A DNA stretch of 6,996 bases from Syntrophus sp. (in: bacteria) (GTDB taxonomy: Bacteria > Desulfobacterota > Syntrophia > Syntrophales > UBA5619), in assembly GCA_013824905.1 (NCBI GenBank), contig PNOO01000127.1, positions 1 through 6,996 on the forward strand, in the 5' to 3' direction. Of this stretch, positions 1-6,402 are shown piece by piece (position 1 is the stretch's first letter; the number at the start of each line of letters is the position of its first letter). The notes beneath the pieces are model-generated. The model saw only the letters and a list, made by a program, of their open reading frames with translations. It searched no databases and was not told where the DNA came from. A program made the translations under genes and the position numbers.

Positions 1-279
1 GAGTTTGGTTACGGCCTCCAGCGCATAACAGCAGATCCTCTTCGGACCCATGGAGGTAAGGAGATTTCCGGCGCCGTCGAAATGGATCTTGTCTCCGACC
101 TTGTGCTGGCTGGCGCATCCGTGAGATTCTACGACTTCAAAAAGGATGGTCTTGTTCATCAGGGCCTCCGCCTTGGAAAGGACGTCGGTGTTGCGCGGAT
201 TTTCTATGAACACCCTGGCTTCTTCGTCGGTGTACCCCAAGTGGGCTTGCATCATCTTTTCTATTTCATCGATTTTCAT
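1..279 (-). CDS. Conserved hypothetical protein (possibly TIGR04076-like), 3' end cut by window edge
   Basis: An open frame reads leftward from an ATG at 279 and is still open at base 1, so only the first 93 residues are visible. The start is supported by a purine-rich GGAGAGGAGGAGAGAG stretch directly upstream. The N-terminus (MKIDEIEKMMQAHLGYTDEE) looks like a charged helix. It is followed by a compact segment with the pattern VVESHGCASQHKVGD, then FDGAGNLL and a PKRICCYALEA stretch. Three cysteines (one in GCAS, two in ICCY) and the KVGD...FDG pattern recall the small cysteine-containing TIGR04076 family of unknown function; this assignment is from memory and uncertain. No signal peptide or membrane segment is seen. 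The gene is divergent from the GlxA-type regulator at 427, and such an arrangement often pairs a regulator with a target, but nothing here proves it. No function is proposed. Confidence 0.8.
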   Translation of the reverse strand, partial: MKIDEIEKMMQAHLGYTDEEARVFIENPRNTDVLSKAEALMNKTILFEVVESHGCASQHKVGDKIHFDGAGNLLTSMGPKRICCYALEAVTKL

Positions 280-351
280 CTCTCTCCTCCTCTCCTTTTG
301 TTATTCATGGCGCACTCTGGGCGGAACATTTTTTCGCTGCCAACATATCTC

Positions 352-380
352 TTGCCTTTAGGAATTGGAAGTGGCATAAT
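352..380 (+). promoter_or_regulatory. Predicted sigma70-type promoter of the GlxA-family regulator
   Basis: A -35 box TTGCCT (352-357; 4 of 6 to TTGACA) and a -10 box CATAAT (375-380; 5 of 6 to TATAAT) are separated by exactly 17 bases. Transcription would start near 387 and give a leader of about 40 bases before the ATG at 427. The call rests on sequence match and position only. Confidence 0.5.
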
Positions 381-390
381 CGACAAAAAA

Positions 391-415
391 GAGGGGATAA
401 ACGACATATCCTCTC
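391..415. repeat. Inverted repeat in the leader of the GlxA-family regulator gene
   Basis: GAGGGGATA (391-399) and TATCCTCTC (407-415) are inverted copies with one mismatch, which would be a G-U pair in RNA, around a 7-base spacer. The element lies just after the predicted -10 box and ends directly before the Shine-Dalgarno GGAGG (417-421). It could be an operator for the regulator itself or a neighbour, or an RNA hairpin next to the ribosome binding site. The symmetry is seen directly; the role is inferred. Confidence 0.45.
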
Positions 416-426
416 CGGAGGTGATC

Positions 427-1425
427 ATGAAAAAAATTACCATCCTTGCCTTGCGAGGCGCTGCGGCATCTAGCATCACCGGCCCAATGGATGCCTTTCT
501 TTTTGCGGGTGTGCTCTGGAATATCGCGTGCGGCCAGAAACCATCGCCCTGCTTCGAGATCACCGTCGCCTCGCCGGACGGCAAGGCAGTGAAATGCGCC
601 AATCGGCTGTATATCGAGCCCCATTGCGCCATCCATGACGTGAAAAACGCGGATTTGATCATGATCTCCGCCATCGCCGGCGACGTGGAAAGGGCGATCG
701 GGAGGAACAAAGAGGCCATTGACTGGCTGGTCCGGCAATACCGATCCGGGGTGCACATCGCCAGCATTTGCACGGGCGCCTTTATCCTGGCCGAAACCGG
801 GCTCTTGAAGGGGAAGACGGCAACCACCCACTGGGGTTACGTCGATCTGTTCAGGAGAAGATATCCCCTCGTTCATCTCCGCCCTGACGCCCTGATCACG
901 GACGAGGGGGATCTTTACTGTTCCGGCGGTTCAAACGCTTACAACGATCTGTCGTTTTACCTGATCGAAAAACTGAGCGGCCGGGATATCGCCGTCCAGT
1001 GTTCGAAGGCGATGGTTCAGGACTTCGGTCGCGCCACCCAGGCCCCCTATGCGGCATTTCGCTTCCCGAAAGGCCACGCCGAGCAGGATATATTGGCCGT
1101 CCAGCGATGGATCGAGGAGAACTACACGGAGGGAATCACTATCGCCATGCTTGCCGACAGATGCGCCATGGGCCAGCGGACATTCGAACGCCGTTTCAAG
1201 CAATCAACGGGCGAGTCTCCCATCGCCTATCTCCAGAAGGTGCGGATCAACGCGGCGAAAGCCTTATTGGAAAGGCCGCACTCGACCTTTGAAGAAGTGA
1301 CCTATCACGTGGGATATGAAGACATCAGTTCCTTCCGGAAGATCTTTCAGCGACACACGGGCCTCCGTCCGAAGGAGTATCAGCGACTCTTCCAACAGCG
1401 GAATCAGATACAACGGGCAGGCTGA
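427..1425 (+). CDS. GlxA-family transcriptional regulator (DJ-1/PfpI domain + AraC-type HTH)
   Basis: A 332-residue cytoplasmic regulator. Residues 1-190 form a DJ-1/PfpI (class I glutamine amidotransferase-like) domain. It has the nucleophile-elbow segment ASICTGAFILAETGLLKG with Cys115, then TTHW with His135, and the GlxA-type CSGGSNAYNDLSFYLIE stretch at 165-181. Residues about 219-325 are an AraC/XylS DNA-binding domain with two HTH units: ITIAMLADRCAMGQRTFERRF, and the second ending GYEDISSFRKIFQRHTGLRP. In this family the DJ-1 part is thought to sense a small molecule and the AraC part to bind DNA; the ligand cannot be read from sequence. The frame stays open upstream to 82, but the ATG at 427 is chosen because GGAGGTG precedes it by a few bases, the fold begins there (KKITILALRGA), and the upstream codons lie antisense to the neighbouring gene and across the promoter. 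It is the only plus-strand gene and converges on the thioredoxin gene with a 15-base gap and no clear terminator. Confidence 0.95.
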   Translation: MKKITILALRGAAASSITGPMDAFLFAGVLWNIACGQKPSPCFEITVASPDGKAVKCANRLYIEPHCAIHDVKNADLIMISAIAGDVERAIGRNKEAIDWLVRQYRSGVHIASICTGAFILAETGLLKGKTATTHWGYVDLFRRRYPLVHLRPDALITDEGDLYCSGGSNAYNDLSFYLIEKLSGRDIAVQCSKAMVQDFGRATQAPYAAFRFPKGHAEQDILAVQRWIEENYTEGITIAMLADRCAMGQRTFERRFKQSTGESPIAYLQKVRINAAKALLERPHSTFEEVTYHVGYEDISSFRKIFQRHTGLRPKEYQRLFQQRNQIQRAG

Positions 1426-1440
1426 AAAAGTACTACAATC

Positions 1441-1986
1441 TCATCGTTTTCGGATCAGATCTCGGAAATAACGGACAACGTCAGCGGTCGCCCAGTCCAT
1501 TGGGCCGATAATGATCTGTTCGATCCGACCGTCCTTGTCGATGATAAAACTTTCCGGAATACCGGTCGTTCCATAGAGATATTTGGTTGTACCCTTGGGA
1601 TCCAGAAGCGCGGGGAAACTCAGATGGTTTTCTTTCATAAACGGGGCGACAACCTTCGCCCCCGATGCATCAATACTCACGGCCAGGATTTCAAAATCTT
1701 CCCCCTTCAACTCTTTATAGAGTTTTTCCATCGACGGCATCTCTTCCCTGCAGGAGGGACACCATGTGGCCCAGATATTGAGAAAGACCACTTTACCTTT
1801 GTAGTCGCCCAAGCTGACCATTTTGCCGTCGAGTCCGGGAAAGGCAAAATCGGGTGCGGGAAGCCCCGGCTGAAGCAAGGACTTTGGTGGGGAATTGAAT
1901 AACGAATCCTTCTCCTGCAGCAGAATAATGACCGCAGCGACCATCACAAAAAAAACAAGAAAGAGGAGTGGTTTTTTGCCTTGCAT
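1441..1986 (-). CDS. TlpA/ResA-like membrane-anchored thiol-disulfide oxidoreductase
   Basis: A 181-residue thioredoxin-fold protein. Residues 5-23 (PLLFLVFFVMVAAVIILLQ) are a hydrophobic signal anchor following a lysine-rich start, so the catalytic domain should face the periplasm. The domain opens with PGLPAPDFAFPGLDG (40-54), typical of the AhpC/TSA-Redoxin-TlpA group. It carries the active site WATWCPSC (Cys76, Cys79) and the cis-proline segment TGIPESFIID (Pro144). The motif is CPSC rather than the CEPC or CPPC common in well-studied ResA/TlpA proteins; the dipeptide tunes redox potential, so its exact role is open. The likely job is to reduce disulfides in the periplasm, for example in apocytochrome c before haem attachment. 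It lies 27 bases downstream of ccdA on the same strand, which suggests one transcript with CcdA as electron donor. The start is supported by GGCGGA about six bases upstream. The symbol resA or tlpA would be a guess. Confidence 0.93.
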   Translation of the reverse strand: MQGKKPLLFLVFFVMVAAVIILLQEKDSLFNSPPKSLLQPGLPAPDFAFPGLDGKMVSLGDYKGKVVFLNIWATWCPSCREEMPSMEKLYKELKGEDFEILAVSIDASGAKVVAPFMKENHLSFPALLDPKGTTKYLYGTTGIPESFIIDKDGRIEQIIIGPMDWATADVVRYFRDLIRKR

Positions 1987-2013
1987 TTTTATCCGCCGTT
2001 CAGAAAAAGAGAA

Positions 2014-2736
2014 CTAAAGACCAAAATCGACCCAGAAGAACTGACTATAAGTCGATACCCATTGAAACAGATTAAATAACAACATCAATCCCACGATGAC
2101 CAGGATCGCACCCATACCCATCTCGATAATATGCATCGCTTTACCATATCGACCAAGCGTCCCGGATAGCCACCCGATGCCCAGGGCGGCGATCAGGAAG
2201 GGAACAGCCAAACCAAGCGAGTATGAAATGAGCAGCTTGGCCCCCAGGGCAACAGAACCGCCGTTGATTGCCAGTGTCAGGATGGCGCCGAGAACCGGAC
2301 CGATGCAAGGCGACCAGCCGGCTGAAAAGAACACGCCCATCAGGAAAGAGGAGATATATCCCCATTTGCGGTCGGGATGGTCATGGATGCGCACGTCATA
2401 TTCCAGAAAGGTGATCCTAAATAGGCCGGTCATATGCAGGCCGAATACGATGACCACGATCCCGCCGATGCGCGCCACCCAATTGCGCAGGTCATAGAGC
2501 AGGGCGCCGAAGGCGGATGCCGCAACGCCAAGAAGAACAAAGACAACGCTAAAGCCCAATACGAATGCCAAACCGTGGGTAAAGGTCACGAAGCGATTTC
2601 CTGGCCTGTTTTCACCTCCGGCCGCGCGGCCGCCCAGGTAACCGATATATGCAGGGACCAGGGCGAAGACGCAGGGGGAAAGAAAAGAGGCCAGTCCGGC
2701 CAAGAACGCCAATCCGATAGAGATGTTGAAACCCAT
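2014..2736 (-). CDS. ccdA: Cytochrome c biogenesis protein CcdA (transmembrane thiol-electron carrier)
   Basis: A 240-residue integral membrane protein of the CcdA / DsbD-transmembrane family, at the usual length for stand-alone CcdA. About six hydrophobic segments are visible (roughly 7-34, 53-77, 87-106, 127-155, 160-190 and 205-228). The two redox cysteines sit in the signature contexts FLSPCVFALVPAYIGYLGG (Cys22) and GVFFSAGWSPCIGPVLGA (Cys144). The protein takes electrons from cytoplasmic thioredoxin and passes them across the inner membrane to periplasmic thioredoxin-like partners. The partner is very probably the TlpA/ResA-like product encoded 27 bases downstream. The ATG at 2736 has a modest AGGT site four to five bases upstream, and the protein starts with the expected short lead before helix 1. 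The 75-base gap to the upstream receiver-TPR gene shows no clear terminator or promoter, so read-through from that gene is possible. No other cytochrome c maturation genes are in the window. Confidence 0.95.
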   Translation of the reverse strand: MGFNISIGLAFLAGLASFLSPCVFALVPAYIGYLGGRAAGGENRPGNRFVTFTHGLAFVLGFSVVFVLLGVAASAFGALLYDLRNWVARIGGIVVIVFGLHMTGLFRITFLEYDVRIHDHPDRKWGYISSFLMGVFFSAGWSPCIGPVLGAILTLAINGGSVALGAKLLISYSLGLAVPFLIAALGIGWLSGTLGRYGKAMHIIEMGMGAILVIVGLMLLFNLFQWVSTYSQFFWVDFGL

Positions 2737-2811
2737 GGTGACCTGCCTGTTGGCTGCTGTAAACGTTTGCTCCGCTGATCAGAATTTGCCTTTGGTTGGG
2801 GTCATACAGTG

Positions 2812-3984
2812 TTAATTTTTGAGCTTCATCAGCAGATCTTTGGTGTGTTCGTTGTCCGGATTGAGTTTCAGGGCCTTCTCAGCGGCTGCCCTTGCTTCCT
2901 CCCGTTTGTTGCTTTTCGCATACAGAACGGCCAGATTATAATGGAGCACATCGGATTCGGGGTCTATTTTCAAGCACTTCAGGTAGATATCGGTCGCATC
3001 TTCCAATCGGTCCGCCCTGCGGAGAGCGACCGCATAGTTGTTGAAAACAGGAACCGTTTCCTTGATGGGATCCACGGTCTGTTTGAGACAATCGCCCGCT
3101 TTGTCCATTTGGTCCTGATCGAGGTAGATTTGTGCGATGCTGATCAGTTCCAAATCGGTGGGGTGGGCAGTCAAGATGCTGAGAATCACCTTTTCCGCTT
3201 CCGCGTTTCTTCCGGCGGCAAAATAGGCGCCTGCCAGATCGATCTTCCGTTCATAATTCAGGGGATTCATCTTGACCGCCTGTTCGAGGGCGAGGATTCC
3301 CTGGTCATATTGCCCGAGGTTCAGATGAATTTTCCCAAGCAGATTCGAATGCTGGCTGGACCGGCTTTTTTCGTCCGTATCGGCGATCATCGCTATTGCC
3401 TTGTCATATTCTTCAACCTGATAAAGGCACTCGCATGTCATCAGGGCAACCCTCTGGTTCTTTGTACTCTTGAGGATCTCAAAGCCCAGCTCCAGGGCTT
3501 CACGATAATTCTTCGACAACTTGAGCCGCCGCATCTCACTGATTTTTTGCTTCATTTCATCTGTAGAAGCGCTTTTTGCCAATGCCAGTTTGATATTTTT
3601 GATCAGATCATTTTCGCTGAAGGGTTTCACCAGAAAACCATCAGCCCCTTCCTCTACGGCATAAAGCACCTTGTCGGAAGCCCTCTCATCCGAGATCATC
3701 ATGACGGGTATTGTATAAAGCCGGGGATCGCCTTTGATGTGCTTGAGCAGTTCAATACCGCTCATGTTCGGCATATTCCAGTCTGTAATGACCAGGTCTA
3801 TCGGCTTTTGGGCTATATGCCTCAGGGCATGTTTGCCGCCCTCTGCAATACTCAGATTAACATAACCGTTTTTTTTCAGCATTACCCGCAGCATATCGCG
3901 CATCTGCGGCAGATCATCCACCACAAGCAGGCTTTCATCATTTGTCCTCTTAAACGGTCGCAGGGGGCCTTTATAGATCGCCAT
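2812..3984 (-). CDS. Response regulator: CheY-like receiver domain fused to TPR repeats
   Basis: A 390-residue protein when started at the ATG at 3984. The receiver domain spans about residues 17-138: acidic pair VVDD (Asp23, Asp24), phosphoacceptor ITDWNMPNMSG (Asp68), the conserved Ser98 in VMMISDE, and Lys120 in FLVKPF. All key residues are present, so it should be phosphorylated by a histidine kinase. After a linker, residues about 150-390 form helical repeats. The clearest TPRs are at the C-terminus (NNYAVALRRADRLEDATDIY and LHYNLAVLYAKSNKREEARA). There is no DNA-binding or enzymatic output domain, so the output is probably protein-protein contact. A longer form from a GTG at 4062 is possible. 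The ATG is preferred because AGGTGA lies seven bases before it and the extra 26 residues look unstructured and overlap a small ORF in another frame. No kinase gene is adjacent. It lies between glgP and ccdA on the same strand; a functional link to either is unproven. Confidence 0.93.
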   Translation of the reverse strand: MAIYKGPLRPFKRTNDESLLVVDDLPQMRDMLRVMLKKNGYVNLSIAEGGKHALRHIAQKPIDLVITDWNMPNMSGIELLKHIKGDPRLYTIPVMMISDERASDKVLYAVEEGADGFLVKPFSENDLIKNIKLALAKSASTDEMKQKISEMRRLKLSKNYREALELGFEILKSTKNQRVALMTCECLYQVEEYDKAIAMIADTDEKSRSSQHSNLLGKIHLNLGQYDQGILALEQAVKMNPLNYERKIDLAGAYFAAGRNAEAEKVILSILTAHPTDLELISIAQIYLDQDQMDKAGDCLKQTVDPIKETVPVFNNYAVALRRADRLEDATDIYLKCLKIDPESDVLHYNLAVLYAKSNKREEARAAAEKALKLNPDNEHTKDLLMKLKN

Positions 3985-4012
3985 CGGTATTTCACCTGAT
4001 ATCGCGTCAAGA

Positions 4013-4114
4013 CTACTTCTTATAAAGCTTGGCGAGTTCCTTAAGAAAAGCTGACTCCCCACCTATAAATACTTTTCCCGAATCTTTCCAACGCATTCGA
4101 TTCGCTGAACTCAT
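4013..4114 (-). CDS. Possible 33-residue small protein overlapping the glgP stop (ATGA)
   Basis: This frame is unannotated because of its size. The ATG (4114-4112) overlaps the TGA stop of glgP (4113-4111) in the tetranucleotide ATGA, a layout typical of termination-reinitiation coupling. It runs 33 codons to a TAG at 4015-4013, 28 bases before the ATG of the receiver-TPR gene. The product begins MSSANRMRWKDSGKVF and ends with the amphipathic-looking SAFLKELAKLYKK, a basic, protein-like C-terminus. No Shine-Dalgarno is seen in the last codons of glgP, so translation would depend on coupling. A second in-frame ATG lies at codon 7. No family is recognised. It could also be the remnant tail of a lost gene or a chance frame in a 126-base spacer. 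Confidence 0.35.
   Translation of the reverse strand: MSSANRMRWKDSGKVFIGGESAFLKELAKLYKK
4019..4047 (-). promoter_or_regulatory. Weak candidate promoter for the receiver-TPR gene
   Basis: On the minus strand a -10-like TATAAG (4019-4024; 5 of 6) lies 17 bases downstream of TTCTTA (4042-4047; 3 of 6). It would start transcription roughly 25-30 bases before the ATG at 3984. The -35 match is poor, and the site lies inside the small ORF 4013-4114, so it may be chance. Confidence 0.22.
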
Positions 4115-5460
4115 GCTGTTTCGGCTGAGGTGGCGCTTGCCGCAGGCAGATAAAAACGGTTGGCATAATCTCTTACCATCCGGTCGGCGCTGAAGCGCCA
4201 GCCGAGACTCTGAATGGCATGCTTCATTCTCCTGATCCAGTAATGGGGAATACCGTCCTTGTCCCTCTCGTAGTATAGCGGAATTACCTCATTTTCGAGG
4301 GTGTCGTAGAGATATTCGGCATCCCTTTGGTATTGTACATCAGGATCGTTGTGCATACCGCCATGACCGATGGCAAAACCGTTTTCACCGTCGTATGCTT
4401 CATTCCACCAGCCGTCGAGGACGGACAGGTTCAGCCCCCCGTTGAGGAGCACTTTCTGACCGCTGGTCCCGCACGCTTCCAGCGGTCGCCGGGGAGTGTT
4501 CAGCCACACATCGACTCCTTGAACAAGATGGCGTGCGACGTTGTAATCGTAGTTTTCAACGAAAACCACCCGTCTCCTGTAGGCGTTGGTATAGCTGAAT
4601 TGCGCGATTCTCTGCAATAGCCGTTTGCCGTCGTCATCCCGGGGGTGGGCTTTCCCGGCAAAAATGATCTGTATCGGTCGGTTTGCATGTTCGATGAGTT
4701 TTGCCAGGCGCTCGGGTTGCGATAATATCAGGTCCCCTCGTTTGTAGGTTGCAAACCTGCGGGCGCAGCCGATTGTCAGCACGTCCGGATCGAGGATCTG
4801 ATCGATTTGGTTTGTTGTCTCGCGATGGCCCAGGCGCTCCGCCTGTAACTGCAAGCGTCGACGGACGAAGCGAATGAGGCGCATATTCAAATTCTGGTGC
4901 GTCTCCCATAATTCTCCATCATCGATCTCGGCGACCTTTACCCACATGTCCGGGTGCGCCATTCGTGTGGGCCAATCTTGTCCCAGATGCGTCTCAAACA
5001 ATTGGTACTGCTGGGGGGCCAGCCAGGACAATATATGCACCCCATTGGTAATGTGGCCGATAGGAACTTCCGCCTCCGGCCGTGTCGGCCAGAGAGAATT
5101 CCACATCAGTCGACTGACTGTCCCATGAATGGCCGAAACGCCGTTCGCCCGGCGTGAGTTTTTCAAAGCCAAGACCGTCATGCAGAAAGGTTCCGACCTG
5201 TCCTGCGGATTGACACGTCCTAAAGCCATAAAATCATCGTGCGACAATCCCATTTTCTCCCGGAAGATGCCTAAATGCTCTTCGATCAGATCTGCTGAGA
5301 ACCGGTCGTGACCGGCGGCAACGGGGGTATGTGTGGTAAATACGGTATATTGAGATACGCGTCTTTGGGCGCGATGAAACGGAATCCGGTCGTATTCCAT
5401 AACTCGGCGGATTTCTTCGAGGATGGCAAAGGCACTGTGCCCTTCGTTTAAATGGAGCAC
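4111..5460 (-). CDS. glgP: Alpha-glucan phosphorylase GlgP (GT35), C-terminal part downstream of a frameshift
   Basis: This is the second part of a glycogen/alpha-glucan phosphorylase, the enzyme that releases glucose-1-phosphate from alpha-1,4-glucan with pyridoxal phosphate (PLP) in the cytoplasm. About 449 residues remain, opening at once with the family segment LHLNEGHSAFAILEE. They contain the active-site histidine region FTTHTPVAAGHDRF (about 41-54), ITNGVHILSW (137-146), the phosphate-site arginine/lysine region ARRFATYKR (233-241), FAGKAHPRD (267-275) and the PLP lysine in EACGTSGQKVLLNGG (Lys336, near 599 in the joined protein). The frame ends with YANRFYLPA and a short alanine/serine-rich tail. 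The GTG at 5460 is only where the frame can formally start; no ribosome binding site precedes it, and the codons before it continue the enzyme. Joined to the fragment at 5448-6248 by one added base it gives about 712 residues, a normal length for the short GT35 subgroup. As written, neither half can be active alone. Confidence 0.9.
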   Translation of the reverse strand: MLHLNEGHSAFAILEEIRRVMEYDRIPFHRAQRRVSQYTVFTTHTPVAAGHDRFSADLIEEHLGIFREKMGLSHDDFMALGRVNPQDRSEPFCMTVLALKNSRRANGVSAIHGTVSRLMWNSLWPTRPEAEVPIGHITNGVHILSWLAPQQYQLFETHLGQDWPTRMAHPDMWVKVAEIDDGELWETHQNLNMRLIRFVRRRLQLQAERLGHRETTNQIDQILDPDVLTIGCARRFATYKRGDLILSQPERLAKLIEHANRPIQIIFAGKAHPRDDDGKRLLQRIAQFSYTNAYRRRVVFVENYDYNVARHLVQGVDVWLNTPRRPLEACGTSGQKVLLNGGLNLSVLDGWWNEAYDGENGFAIGHGGMHNDPDVQYQRDAEYLYDTLENEVIPLYYERDKDGIPHYWIRRMKHAIQSLGWRFSADRMVRDYANRFYLPAASATSAETA

Positions 5461-6248
5461 TCCGGGGAAATGTTTAATGCCTGCAGGATGCGTGCACCGC
5501 CAATCCCCAGCAGCAGCTCTTGTCGTATGCGTAATTTATTGTCGCCGCCGTACAGTCGTGAGGTTAATTGGCGATCTTCGGTGGAGTTTCCCTCGATATT
5601 GGAATCAAGCAGATACAGAGGCACCCGTCCTACTTGGATTTTCCAGACCTGAGCCTGGAGAGAGCCGCCGCGTGTGTCCATACGTACAATAAGAGGTTGT
5701 CCGCTCGCATCCGTCACTCTTTGCAACGGTAGATTGTTGATATCGAGATTGACGTAATCCTCTTCCTGCCAGCCATCCGCGTTCAAACGCTGACTGAAAT
5801 AGCCTTGTTGGTATAAAAAACCGATTCCCATTAAAGGAATTCCCATATCAGAGGCGCTTTTTAAATGGTCTCCCGCCAGGATGCCCAATCCGCCGGAGTA
5901 AATCGGCAGGGATTCATGCAGCCCGAACTCAGCAGAAAAATAGACGACCAGCCGCTTGTGGAGATTGCCGCAGTGTAAAGCGCCCCATGTTTTACTTGCT
6001 TGGACGTACTCATTCATCCGCCTGAAGGCGTAGTTGATTCGACTGTGGAGCACCAGTTCGGATGCCCGTTCCTCGATTTGCTCCGGTGTGATCCGATTCA
6101 GAAAGGCAATGGGATTATGATCGACCTGGCGCCAGAGAAGCGGGTCCAAGTCCCTGAAAAGGTCAATGACCTCCGGATGCCAAGTCCACCAGAGGTTCAA
6201 AGCCAGCGCATGAAGACGGTCATGGAGATGGTGATTTGGAGTTGTCAT
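5448..6248 (-). CDS. glgP: Alpha-glucan phosphorylase GlgP (GT35), N-terminal part, truncated by a frameshift
   Basis: This is the true start of glgP. The ATG at 6248 follows AAGGAGG by seven bases, an excellent ribosome binding site. The first residues include LALNLWWTWHPE, the DUF3417-type N-terminal signature of bacterial alpha-glucan phosphorylases. They are followed by LVVYFSAEFGLHESLPIYSG (about 101-120), GGLGILAGDHLKSASDMG, GIGFLYQQGYFSQ and RQELLLGIGGARILQALNIS, all strongly conserved in GT35. After Pro262 the frame departs from the family (ECSI, then stop), while the -1 frame continues with G-V-LHLNEGHSAF. One missing base in the CCCCGG run at about 5461-5468 explains this. The fragment lacks the PLP lysine and the phosphate site. 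Upstream is a 154-base gap to uspA with a terminator-like hairpin, so glgP probably has its own promoter, but I could not find a convincing one. No other glycogen gene is in the window. Confidence 0.92.
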   Translation of the reverse strand: MTTPNHHLHDRLHALALNLWWTWHPEVIDLFRDLDPLLWRQVDHNPIAFLNRITPEQIEERASELVLHSRINYAFRRMNEYVQASKTWGALHCGNLHKRLVVYFSAEFGLHESLPIYSGGLGILAGDHLKSASDMGIPLMGIGFLYQQGYFSQRLNADGWQEEDYVNLDINNLPLQRVTDASGQPLIVRMDTRGGSLQAQVWKIQVGRVPLYLLDSNIEGNSTEDRQLTSRLYGGDNKLRIRQELLLGIGGARILQALNISPECSI

Positions 6249-6306
6249 CGATAAGCCTCCTTAGCATCGATGGAATCACCCTCAACGATCAACTTACCGG
6301 TTGTAT

Positions 6307-6332
6307 AAAAAAGGGGGCGCCCGCTGGGCCCG
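6307..6332 (-). terminator. Probable Rho-independent terminator downstream of uspA
   Basis: Read on the minus strand, a GC-rich segment beginning CGGGCCCAGC and ending GGGCGCCCCC can form a GGGC/GCCC stem and is followed directly by six T (6307-6312). It sits about 70 bases after the uspA stop and about 60 bases before the glgP start. That suits termination of uspA before glgP. The stem is short and more than one pairing is possible, so efficiency is uncertain. Confidence 0.5.
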
Positions 6333-6402
6333 TTTTGGAAATCATCCCGGTGAGGATTGTTGATGGAGTCAGTTTCGTTAACAGCGGGAATCCCCTCCTG
6401 GA

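Noticed and set aside
82..426. Upstream extension of the GlxA-type regulator frame by 115 codons.
   Set aside because: It lies antisense to the left-edge gene and across the predicted promoter and inverted repeat. The translated extension resembles no family segment, and the ATG at 427 has a proper GGAGGTG site.
1426..1440. Possible bidirectional terminator between the convergent regulator and thioredoxin genes.
   Set aside because: The 15-base gap and its flanks show no convincing GC-rich stem followed by a T run on either strand.
2737..2811. Separate promoter or terminator for ccdA in the gap after the receiver-TPR gene.
   Set aside because: No paired -35/-10 boxes near consensus and no hairpin with a T run could be found in these 75 bases.
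2809..3999. A 396-codon open frame on the plus strand, fully antisense to the receiver-TPR gene.
   Set aside because: It is long but has no ribosome binding site or recognisable domain, and it mirrors a minus-strand gene with intact receiver and TPR motifs. It is a shadow of that gene's codon composition.
3985..4062. GTG-initiated 26-residue N-terminal extension of the receiver-TPR protein.
   Set aside because: There is no good ribosome binding site for the GTG, the extension has low similarity to receiver domains, and the ATG at 3984 has AGGTGA at good spacing.
5458..5475. Programmed -1 frameshifting as the explanation of the split glgP.
   Set aside because: A -1 slip at CCG-G would restore the frame, but no canonical slippery heptamer or clear downstream stimulator is seen, and GT35 enzymes are not known to be recoded. 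A base deletion or sequencing error is simpler.
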